DNA from: Gammaproteobacteria bacterium
GTDB taxonomy: Bacteria; Pseudomonadota; Gammaproteobacteria; HK1
Reading direction: 5' to 3'
Length of the DNA stretch: 5,122 bases
NCBI GenBank assembly: GCA_022822245.1
Contig: JAJECB010000316.1
Coordinates: 1-5,122 of the forward strand
Part shown: positions 1 through 4,801 of the stretch, one piece after another
Layout of the letters: every line of letters starts with the position of its first letter
Numbering within the stretch: position 1 is the stretch's first letter
Translations under genes and position numbers: made by a program
The notes under the pieces: model-generated
Told to the model about the DNA's origin: nothing
What the model saw: only the letters and a program-made list of their open reading frames with translations
The model's database searches: none

Positions 1-386
1 GGCATGTAGGTCTCGTCGTGCTTGGCGAGCACCTCCTCGGCCTGGAGGACTCCCTTCGAGTCGATGCGGCCGAGGGCGACGATGCCCTGCCCCTCGCGGA
101 AGAGATCGGGGAGCAGGCCCCGGTAGGCCACCGTCACCGCCGCCGCATGGTCGGTGAGGTCGAAGCGTACCTCGAGCTCCCCCGGCGCGCGCCGCACGCT
201 GCCCTCGACCACGATGCCGCCGAGCCGGATCCGGTTCCCGGGCGGCGGGCCCTCCGCGGCGAGCTGGCTCGGGGTGAAGAACCAGAGCATGTTCTCGCCG
301 ATCGCGAGGAAGGCGAGGGTGGCGGCCGCCGCGAGCCCCGCGACCATCCCCCCCACGAGGGCCGCCCTTCGCTTCCGCGGGGTCAT
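1..386 (-). CDS. ccmE: CcmE, periplasmic heme chaperone of cytochrome c maturation (C-terminus cut by window edge)
   Basis: CcmE binds heme covalently in the periplasm after receiving it from CcmC/D and passes it to the CcmF/H ligase for attachment to apocytochrome c. The visible 128 complete codons show a basic N-terminus (residues 2-8), one membrane anchor (about 9-30) and then an OB-fold-like periplasmic domain with family phrases such as the NRIRLGG strand (51-57). The heme-binding segment AKHDETYMP ends the window: His123 is the expected covalent heme ligand and Tyr127 the axial ligand. This is therefore the histidine-type HxxxY form and not the CxxxY variant. Only the variable C-terminal tail is missing. 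The ATG overlaps the ccmD stop as ATGA. No Shine-Dalgarno sequence is visible because the upstream bases are pyrimidine-rich on the coding strand, so translation is probably coupled to ccmD. The assignment is secure. Confidence 0.96.
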   Translation of the reverse strand, partial: MTPRKRRAALVGGMVAGLAAAATLAFLAIGENMLWFFTPSQLAAEGPPPGNRIRLGGIVVEGSVRRAPGELEVRFDLTDHAAAVTVAYRGLLPDLFREGQGIVALGRIDSKGVLQAEEVLAKHDETYM

Positions 387-601
387 GACGGCGGAGGCGG
401 AGGTGGGGGTCGAGGCGATGGGGGAGACGGGGACCCGGTGGTGTGGGGAGCGGGCGGCGGCGCGGCCGCGCGGCGCTTGCGGACAAGGCGTCGGCGGCGG
501 AGGATCGGCGCGGCGAGGTTGAGCGCGAGCACCACGAACGCTGCCCCGTACGCGGTCCACACGTAGAAGGCGTAGCCGCCCATGTGCAGGAACTCGCTCA
601 C
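383..601 (-). CDS. ccmD: CcmD, small membrane protein of the heme exporter, with an unusual proline-rich tail
   Basis: CcmD is a small single-pass protein that joins the CcmABC complex and is needed for release of holo-CcmE. The 72-residue product has the family's N-terminal pattern MGGYAFYVWTAYGAAF (residues 7-22), one membrane helix (about 12-34) and the expected arginine-rich cytoplasmic stretch RRRRLVRKRR (35-44). The GTG at 601-599 is preferred because it overlaps the ccmC stop (GTGA) and has GAGG 7 nt upstream. An ATG at 583 (residue 7) would give 66 residues and is a real alternative. The tail (48-72) is almost wholly Pro, Ser and Ala and ends in seven consecutive prolines, which is not part of the typical CcmD core. 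The frame is supported by the 4-nt overlaps with the genes on both sides. Family assignment rests on the N-terminal motif and the position between ccmC and ccmE. Confidence 0.9.
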   Translation of the reverse strand: MSEFLHMGGYAFYVWTAYGAAFVVLALNLAAPILRRRRLVRKRRAAAPPPAPHTTGSPSPPSPRPPPPPPPS

Positions 602-1320
602 CGCGCGACCTCGCGGACCCACTGACTCTGCCGCTCCCGGTGGAGGATCTCGCAACGCGCCCGCAGGAGCAGCACGGTCGCGAAGAACAGGGTGAAGGCG
701 GCGACCATCATCAGGAGAGGGACCAGCATCGCGGGGTGAATGGAGGGTCCGTCCCGCCGGAACACGGTGGCCCCCTGGTGGAGGGTGTTCCACCACTCCA
801 CCGAGAAATGGATGATCGGCAGGTCGACGAGCCCGACGATGGCGAGGATCGCGCAGGCCCGCGCGGCCTTGCGCGGGTCGGGGATCGCGCCGTTCAAGGC
901 GATGATGCCGAGGTAGAGGAAGAGGAGCACGAGCTCCGAGGTGAGCCGCGCGTCCCAGACCCACCACGCGCCCCACATCGGTTTCCCCCAGAGCGACCCG
1001 GTCACGAGGGCGAGGAAGGTGAACGACGCCCCGATGGGCGCGCAGGCGACCGCCACCGCCTCCGCGACCTTGATCCGCCAGATGAGGCCCACCGCCGCCG
1101 CGCCCGCCATCGCCGCGTAGACGAGCAGGGACAGCCACGCGCTCGGGACGTGGATGAAGATGATCCGGTACGCCTCGCCCTGCTGGTAGTCGGGCGGTGC
1201 GACCACGAGGCCGTTCCACAGGCCCGCCCCCATCAGCACCGCGCACGGCCAGCCGACCCAGGGGACGAGCCTTCCCGCGAGGTCGTGGAAGTGGCGCGGC
1301 GACGCGTATCGCTGAAGCAT
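598..1320 (-). CDS. ccmC: CcmC, heme-handling membrane protein that loads heme onto CcmE
   Basis: CcmC is an integral inner-membrane protein that presents heme to CcmE at its periplasmic face and is required for covalent holo-CcmE formation. The 240-residue product has the usual family length and about six membrane helices (roughly 18-40, 57-80, 87-109, 124-144, 153-172 and 200-220). The tryptophan-rich heme-handling motif of the HHP superfamily is complete at 111-123 (WGKPMWGAWWVWD) and is followed by ARLTSEL. The two conserved periplasmic histidines that axially ligate heme correspond to His57 (IFIHVPSAW) and His181 (WWNTLHQ). The ATG lies 16 nt after the ccmB stop, with GGGGG about 10 nt upstream as a possible ribosome site. 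The stop codon overlaps the ccmD GTG. Length and motifs distinguish it from CcmF, NrfE and CcsA, which share the tryptophan motif. Confidence 0.98.
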   Translation of the reverse strand: MLQRYASPRHFHDLAGRLVPWVGWPCAVLMGAGLWNGLVVAPPDYQQGEAYRIIFIHVPSAWLSLLVYAAMAGAAAVGLIWRIKVAEAVAVACAPIGASFTFLALVTGSLWGKPMWGAWWVWDARLTSELVLLFLYLGIIALNGAIPDPRKAARACAILAIVGLVDLPIIHFSVEWWNTLHQGATVFRRDGPSIHPAMLVPLLMMVAAFTLFFATVLLLRARCEILHRERQSQWVREVAR

Positions 1321-1336
1321 GGGCCGCGGACCCCCG

Positions 1337-2032
1337 CTACTCGGCGCCGACCGCGAGCGCGGCCCCGGTCGCGAAGGGTGCGAGGGTGAGGGCGAGCGCG
1401 AGCAGGGCGGCGAGGAAGTAGAGCGGCCCCGCCGCAGAGACCCCGATCGCGGCCGCCCGCACCGCGAGGGTGCCGAAGATGAGCACCGGCACGAGGAGGG
1501 GGAGGGCGATGAGGGGAAGGAGGAGGCTCCGCCCGCGTACCCCGGCGGTGAGGGCGGCCCCGATCGCCCCCGCGAGGCTCAACACGGGTGTGCCCAGGGC
1601 AAGGGCGCCGAGCAGGGTGGGGAGCGAACGCGCGGGCAGGGCGAGCAGCACCGCGACCGGGAGCGAGGCGACAAGCAGCGGGAGGCCGGTGAGGAGCCAG
1701 TGCGCGGTGATCCTTCCGGCCGCGAGGAGAGCGGGCGGATGGGGGCTCAGCAGGAGCTGGTCGAGGGAGCCGTCCTCGAGGTCCTCCCGGAACAGGCGGT
1801 CGAGCGAGAGAAGGGCGGCGAGCAGGGCCGCGATCCAGAGCGCCCCGGGGGCGACAGCGGCGAGGGTGGCCGGACCCGCTCCCGTTCCGAGGGGGAAGAC
1901 GGCCGCCACCACCACGAAGAAGACCACCGGGGTCGCCGCTTCCGCCGGACGCCGGAGCGCGGAGCGCACGTCCCGGCGAACCACGGCGGCGAACGCCCCG
2001 CCCCCGAATGCAAGGGAGTCAGCCGTCGCCAA
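1337..2032 (-). CDS. ccmB: CcmB, membrane subunit of the heme exporter ABC complex
   Basis: CcmB is the membrane partner of the ATPase CcmA. The CcmAB pair uses ATP to release holo-CcmE from CcmC/D. The 231-residue product contains the CcmB signature block APGALWIAALLAALLSLDRL (61-80) followed by FREDLEDGSLDQLLLSP (81-97), then AHWLLTGLPLL (110-120) and LGTPVLSLAG (146-155). Six hydrophobic segments are consistent with the family. No ATG is available near the expected N-terminus. I chose TTG 2032 because GGGAG stands 7 nt upstream (2044-2040). It overlaps the ccmA stop by 14 nt, which suggests translational coupling. From memory of E. coli CcmB, the usual start would fall near residue 12, so this N-terminus is about ten residues longer. 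GTG 1984 (215 residues) is the alternative but lacks a clear ribosome site and would lose the first conserved residues. The stop is TAG. Confidence 0.96.
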   Translation of the reverse strand: MATADSLAFGGGAFAAVVRRDVRSALRRPAEAATPVVFFVVVAAVFPLGTGAGPATLAAVAPGALWIAALLAALLSLDRLFREDLEDGSLDQLLLSPHPPALLAAGRITAHWLLTGLPLLVASLPVAVLLALPARSLPTLLGALALGTPVLSLAGAIGAALTAGVRGRSLLLPLIALPLLVPVLIFGTLAVRAAAIGVSAAGPLYFLAALLALALTLAPFATGAALAVGAE

Positions 2033-2669
2033 GACGGAGCTCCCGTACCCGGCCGGAGGCGAGGACGAGCGGCTGGTGGCTCGTGAAGAGGAGGGCGCCG
2101 CCCGCCGACGCGTGTTCCGAGCAGAGGGATTCGACGAGGGTTGTCCCCTCCCGGTCGAGCGCCGCGGCCGGCTCGTCGAGCACCCAGAGGACCGCATCGT
2201 CGAGGAGCAGGCGCGCGAGCGCGGCGCGGCGGCGCTGACCCGCGGAGAGCTCGCGGGTGAGGGTGTCGCGTTCCGCGGCGAGCCCCACCCGCTCGAGCGC
2301 CTCCTCGGGGCGGCACGGCGCCCGCGCGCCCCGGAGCGCGCGGGCGAAGCGCAGGTTCTCGAGCGGAGTGAGGGTGTCCTTGAGCGCTTCATGGTGTCCG
2401 ACGAAGGCGAGCTCGCGCCGCCACCCGGGATCGCCGGGGGGTTCGGAGACGGTCCGGCCCCGCCACCGGATCCGGCCCGCCTCGGGACGCAGCAACCCGC
2501 ACACGATGCGAAGGGCGGTCGTCTTTCCGCAGCCGTTCGGCCCGCTCACCCGCAACGCCTCGCCGGCCGCCGCGACGGCCGAGAGCCCGGAGAACAGGAG
2601 CCGGTCCCCGCGACGCCCGGCCAAGTCTTCGATGCCGAGCAGCGGGGCTTCGGAAGGAGGGCGCGGCAT
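2019..2669 (-). CDS. ccmA: CcmA, ATPase subunit of the heme exporter ABC complex
   Basis: CcmA is the cytoplasmic nucleotide-binding subunit that pairs with CcmB and powers release of heme-loaded CcmE. The 216-residue product has a complete ABC ATPase set in order: Walker A GPNGCGKT (43-50), the CcmA-typical segment FVGHHEALKDTLTPLENL (89-106), signature LSAGQ (141-145), Walker B ending VLDEP (163-167), D-loop AALD (169-172) and the switch His198 in TSHQ. The length fits the family (about 200-215). The ATG at 2669 is the first in-frame ATG before the conserved core. A TTG three codons upstream is possible but unsupported. There is no Shine-Dalgarno sequence before the start, while a -10-like TAGAAT ends 8 nt upstream. 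This is the first gene of the operon. It faces a divergent thioesterase gene across a 229-bp gap. Confidence 0.97.
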   Translation of the reverse strand: MPRPPSEAPLLGIEDLAGRRGDRLLFSGLSAVAAAGEALRVSGPNGCGKTTALRIVCGLLRPEAGRIRWRGRTVSEPPGDPGWRRELAFVGHHEALKDTLTPLENLRFARALRGARAPCRPEEALERVGLAAERDTLTRELSAGQRRRAALARLLLDDAVLWVLDEPAAALDREGTTLVESLCSEHASAGGALLFTSHQPLVLASGRVRELRLGDG

Positions 2670-2677
2670 GAGCCGCA

Positions 2678-2683
2678 ATTCTA
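2678..2683 (-). promoter_or_regulatory. Candidate -10 box for the ccmABCDE operon
   Basis: On the minus strand TAGAAT (five of six matches to TATAAT) ends 8 nt before the ccmA ATG. No good -35 hexamer is seen 16-18 nt further upstream. If it is used, transcription would begin at or within a base or two of the start codon, giving a leaderless mRNA. That would fit the lack of a ribosome site before ccmA. This is a sequence match only, in otherwise GC-rich DNA. Confidence 0.35.
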
Positions 2684-2761
2684 CACCCGGGCGCTGAAAG
2701 CGTGCGGGCGATCCGGGCCGAGGATGAAGTGGGCAGTCATGCGGTTGAATGGTCTCGGGAG

Positions 2762-2780
2762 CGCGGGCTTCCAGCCCGCG
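2762..2780. repeat. Left stem-loop of the REP-like pair
   Basis: A perfect 8-bp stem, CGCGGGCT with AGCCCGCG, closes a 3-nt loop TCC. It is not followed by a T-run on either strand, so it does not look like an intrinsic terminator. Confidence 0.75.
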
Positions 2781-2811
2781 GGGCACCCCCTCGCACACCG
2801 GATGGCACCCC

Positions 2812-2832
2812 GCGCGGGCAGGTTGCCCGCGC
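2812..2832. repeat. Right stem-loop of the REP-like pair
   Basis: A perfect 9-bp stem, GCGCGGGCA with TGCCCGCGC, closes a 3-nt loop GGT. Compared with the left copy read in the opposite direction, the loop-closing pair has changed on both sides (T-A to A-T) and the stem is preserved. Confidence 0.75.
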
Positions 2833-2886
2833 TTCCGAGAGGGCGGCGGAGACGATCCGTGCGCCCGGCCCGATGAAGGGGTCCTG

Positions 2887-2892
2887 TATCAT
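2887..2892 (+). promoter_or_regulatory. Candidate -10 box for the thioesterase gene unit
   Basis: TATCAT (five of six matches to TATAAT) ends 6 nt before the chosen ATG at 2899. No clear -35 element is present at the usual distance. The expected start site would fall at about the ATG itself, so the transcript would be leaderless or nearly so. This fits the absence of a Shine-Dalgarno sequence near that start. Confidence 0.35.
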
Positions 2893-2898
2893 GCGCGG

Positions 2899-3405
2899 AT
2901 GGACATGGACGGACTGCTGGAACTGCACCGCGAGGTCGTGCGCCCGGAATACATCGACTGGAACGGGCACATGAACGTCGCCTACTACGTGCTCGTCTTC
3001 GACCATGCGACGGACGCGCTATTCGACTACATCGGAATCGACGAGGCGTACCGGAAGGAACGGCAATTCACCACGTTCATCCTCGAGGCGCAGGTGACCT
3101 ACCGGCGTGAGGTCCTCGAGGGCGACCCCCTCCGGATCACCACCCAGCTCCTCGACTACGACTACAAGCGGGCCCACTACTTCCACCGCATGTACCACGC
3201 GGAGGAGGGCTGGCTCGCGGCGACGAACGAGCTCCTGAGCCTCCACATCGATGCGAGACGGCGTCGCTCGACCCCATATCCGGAGGAGATTCTGGCTCGA
3301 TGGGCCGAGATCCACGCCGCGCATGCCGGGTTGCCGCGCCCTTCCGAGGCGGGCCGCGCCATGGGGATCCGGCGTCGCCCGCGGGTCGCGTCAGGGGAGA
3401 GGTGA
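2899..3405 (+). CDS. Hot-dog fold acyl-CoA thioesterase (4HBT-like family)
   Basis: The 168-residue product belongs to the 4-hydroxybenzoyl-CoA thioesterase-like superfamily, whose members hydrolyse acyl-CoA thioesters in the cytoplasm. The family's active-site segment is clear at residues 18-34: YIDWNGHMNVAYYVLVFD begins here. Asp20 sits at the position of the catalytic acidic residue, and the NGHMN turn leads into the long hot-dog helix. Later strands include FILEAQVTYRREVLEGDPLRI (60-80) and the H-Y-F-H-R-M-Y strand (93-99). The substrate cannot be read; some relatives act in carnitine or betaine metabolism, but nothing nearby supports that here. The C-terminus ends in a basic tail containing GIRRRPR (156-162). 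ATG 2899 or ATG 2905 could be the start, and neither has a ribosome site. ATG 2891 is out of frame. It is the first gene of a three-gene unit and ends 6 nt before the sulfurtransferase. Confidence 0.88.
   Translation: MDMDGLLELHREVVRPEYIDWNGHMNVAYYVLVFDHATDALFDYIGIDEAYRKERQFTTFILEAQVTYRREVLEGDPLRITTQLLDYDYKRAHYFHRMYHAEEGWLAATNELLSLHIDARRRRSTPYPEEILARWAEIHAAHAGLPRPSEAGRAMGIRRRPRVASGER
3393..3402 (+). promoter_or_regulatory. Strong ribosome binding site deciding the TTG start of the sulfurtransferase
   Basis: AGGGGAGAGG lies inside the last codons of the thioesterase gene and ends 9 nt before TTG 3412. It is the strongest Shine-Dalgarno match on the plus strand in this window. It supports a TTG start where no ATG exists in the N-terminal part of the gene. 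Confidence 0.65.
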
Positions 3406-3411
3406 CCTCCG

Positions 3412-4245
3412 TTGCCTGACGCCCTCGTCGACGTCGCTGCCGTAGCCGAACACCTCGAGGACTCCGACTGGGTGATCGTCGACTGCCGTCACCGGCTCAC
3501 CGACCACGACTTCGGCGAGGCCGCCTACCACGAAGCCCACGTCTCGGGGGCGGTCTTCGCACACGCGGAGCGAGTGCTGAGCAGCGAGCCGGTGACCGAC
3601 CGGGGGCGCCATCCGCTACCCGACCCCGACACCCTGCGCGCACGCTTCGGGGCGCTCGGGATCGATGCAGGCACCCAGGTCGTCGCCTACGACGATGCGG
3701 GCGGGGCGATCGCGGGGCGCCTGTGGTGGATGCTGCGCTACATGGGCCACACGAGGGCCGCGGTGCTCGACGGCGGCTGGCCGGCGTGGCTCGCGGCGGG
3801 CGGGGCGACGCGAGGCGGCGAGGAGACCCGACCGGCCCGGACGTTCCGGGGAGAGCCTCGGCGCGAGTGGGTCGTGACCATCGATGAGGTCGAGAGCGCC
3901 CGGCGTCTCGTGGACAGCCGGGAGCCGCCCCGCTACCGGGGCGAAACGGAGCCCATCGACCGGGTCGCGGGACACATTCCGGGGGCTTGCAACCATCACT
4001 TCGCCCGGAACCTCGGAGCGGACGGCCGGTTCCTTGACCCAGCGGCGTTACGCGAACGCCTGGAGGGGACCCTCGGCGGCGTTCCGGCGGAGGAAACCGT
4101 GTTTTACTGCGGCTCCGGGGTGAGTGCCTGCCACAACCTGCTCGCGCTCGCCCACGCGGGCCTCCCGCCGGCTAAGCTCTACGTCGGATCGTGGAGCGAG
4201 TGGTCGTCCGACCCGGAACGCCCGGTCGCGACGGGGGAAGAATGA
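3412..4245 (+). CDS. sseA: Two-domain rhodanese-fold sulfurtransferase, 3-mercaptopyruvate/thiosulfate type (SseA-like)
   Basis: The 277-residue product has the usual length and layout of tandem rhodanese sulfurtransferases, which move sulfane sulfur from 3-mercaptopyruvate or thiosulfate to an acceptor through a cysteine persulfide. The N-terminal domain (about 5-130) is non-catalytic, with VIVDCRH (21-27), HVSGAVFAH (43-51) and [14 protein letters not shown] (118-131). The C-terminal domain (about 150-275) carries [18 protein letters not shown] (166-183), GHIPGACNH (187-195) and the active-site loop CGSGVSAC (233-240), with nucleophile Cys233. A CGSGV(T/S)A loop is typical of mercaptopyruvate sulfurtransferases, whereas classic rhodanese has CRKGVTA; Ser replaces the common Thr here. 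Substrate preference is thus inferred. The TTG start is supported by AGGGGAGAGG 9 nt upstream. The stop overlaps the next ATG by 4 nt (ATGA). The gene symbol is given by similarity only. Confidence 0.92.
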   Translation: MPDALVDVAAVAEHLEDSDWVIVDCRHRLTDHDFGEAAYHEAHVSGAVFAHAERVLSSEPVTDRGRHPLPDPDTLRARFGALGIDAGTQVVAYDDAGGAIAGRLWWMLRYMGHTRAAVLDGGWPAWLAAGGATRGGEETRPARTFRGEPRREWVVTIDEVESARRLVDSREPPRYRGETEPIDRVAGHIPGACNHHFARNLGADGRFLDPAALRERLEGTLGGVPAEETVFYCGSGVSACHNLLALAHAGLPPAKLYVGSWSEWSSDPERPVATGEE

Positions 4246-4619
4246 CGGCGCGCATCCGCTTCGTTCTCGGGGACGTGACCCTGGACGCGGAGTGCCGGGA
4301 CACTCCGACCGCCGCCGCGGTCCTCGCCGCGCTGCCGTTCGACGCGGCGGCCCGGACGTGGGGGGACGAGGTGTACTTCACGGCACCCGCCGCCGTGTCC
4401 CTCGAGCCGGACGCCCGCGACGTGGTGGAGGCGGGCGAGATCGCGTTCTGGGTGGAAGGCTCGAGCATCGCGATCGGGTTCGGCCCGACCCCGGCCTCGC
4501 GGGGCGACGAAATCCGCCTCGTCGCACCGGTCAACGTCTGGGCGGACGCCCTCGGCGACGTCCGCGCCCTCGCCCCGGTTCGGGCCGGCGCCCCGGTCCG
4601 CGTCGAACGCCTTCCCTGA
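4242..4619 (+). CDS. Small cyclophilin-like fold protein of unknown function
   Basis: The 125-residue product resembles the family of short bacterial and archaeal proteins with a minimal cyclophilin-like beta-barrel (the TM1367-type, cyclophilin-like group). Recognisable parts are the paired strand-helix start ([15 protein letters not shown], 4-18, then [24 protein letters not shown], 23-46) and the family core [19 protein letters not shown] (68-86) followed by [15 protein letters not shown] (92-106). No signal peptide or membrane segment is seen, so it is probably cytoplasmic. Prolyl isomerase activity is not established for this group, and the catalytic Arg of true cyclophilins is not evident. 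The ATG overlaps the sulfurtransferase stop (ATGA), with GGGGGAAG (4233-4240) directly upstream inside that gene. This placement indicates co-translation and a possible functional link to the sulfurtransferase. I recognise the fold family but not the role. Confidence 0.8.
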   Translation: MTARIRFVLGDVTLDAECRDTPTAAAVLAALPFDAAARTWGDEVYFTAPAAVSLEPDARDVVEAGEIAFWVEGSSIAIGFGPTPASRGDEIRLVAPVNVWADALGDVRALAPVRAGAPVRVERLP

Positions 4620-4631
4620 ACCTCCCGGGGA

Positions 4632-4713
4632 AATGGGGTCAGAGTAGGTTTTTCGATCCGAGGTCCCGCTCTCGCCCAATCTCCTCGAATCGCAAACCCA
4701 CTCTGGCCCCAAT
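4632..4713. repeat. Imperfect inverted repeat with GGGGTCAGAGT-type ends (small mobile or RAYT-associated element)
   Basis: The left arm 4632-4663 and right arm 4683-4713 are inverted copies. Aligned, they share GGGG, CAGAGT, GGTTT, CGAT and CGAGG blocks, with five substitutions and one single-base length difference over about 31 positions. The 19-nt spacer is unlike the arms. CCCAATCTCC also occurs twice in direct orientation (4675-4684 and 4708-4717). GGGGTCAGAGT-type ends recur in intergenic repeats of proteobacterial genomes and are often seen near REP-associated tyrosine transposases. No transposase is present, so any movement would need a gene elsewhere. The only T-run (4649-4653) is inside the left arm and not after the hairpin, so it is not a normal intrinsic terminator. 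The rest of the gap 4620-4801 shows only a weak -10-like TATCCT at 4756-4761 ahead of the next gene. Confidence 0.7.
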
Positions 4714-4801
4714 CTCCGCACCGAACCCGGATGATCGGACCGGGGTTCAAGCGCGTATCCTCTGAAGACCGGACGGCAGCATTCGAAAGCGGGGCAGGAA
4801 C

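Larger units (their letters stand above)
2753..2840. repeat. REP-like composite palindrome: two inverted copies of one GC-rich hairpin
   Basis: The outer arms 2753-2768 and 2825-2840 are inverted copies that match at 15 of 16 positions. Each arm runs into its own tight stem-loop (2762-2780 and 2812-2832). Reading the left copy on the minus strand and the right copy on the plus strand gives the same unit: GCGGGC, a variable stem-closing base, a 3-nt loop, the pairing base, then GCCCGCGCT(C/T)CCGAGA. The spacer contains GGCACCC twice (2782-2788 and 2804-2810). This architecture is that of paired inverted REP elements (BIME-like) that lie between genes. No transposase is in the window. The element lies between divergent genes and so is not placed to terminate either. 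Confidence 0.75.

Noticed and set aside
383..1246. Minus-strand 287-codon open frame spanning ccmC and ccmD
   Set aside because: Only its last part (from 601) is real, as ccmD. The rest is an out-of-frame reading of ccmC.
2753..2840. REP-like pair as a transcription terminator
   Set aside because: Both flanking genes point away from it and no T-run follows either stem, so it is not positioned or built to terminate these transcripts.
1470..2876. Plus-strand open frame of 468 codons opposite ccmB and ccmA
   Set aside because: It is antisense to two clear ccm genes, its composition is dominated by Arg, Ala, Gly and Pro, and it has no recognisable domain. Such frames are common opposite GC-rich coding sequence.
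2749..2898. N-terminal extension of the thioesterase to ATG 2749
   Set aside because: The extra 50 residues would be encoded by the REP-like palindrome and have no family similarity. The hot-dog domain begins just after ATG 2899.
4612..4632. Possible terminator after the cyclophilin-like gene (TTCCC paired with GGGAA)
   Set aside because: The stem is short, the loop is large and no T-run follows, so it does not meet the usual intrinsic terminator pattern.
2753..4713. CRISPR array or single mobile element bounded by the two repeat regions
   Set aside because: The two repeats are unrelated in sequence, there are no regularly spaced repeat units, and the enclosed genes look like ordinary host genes with matching codon use.
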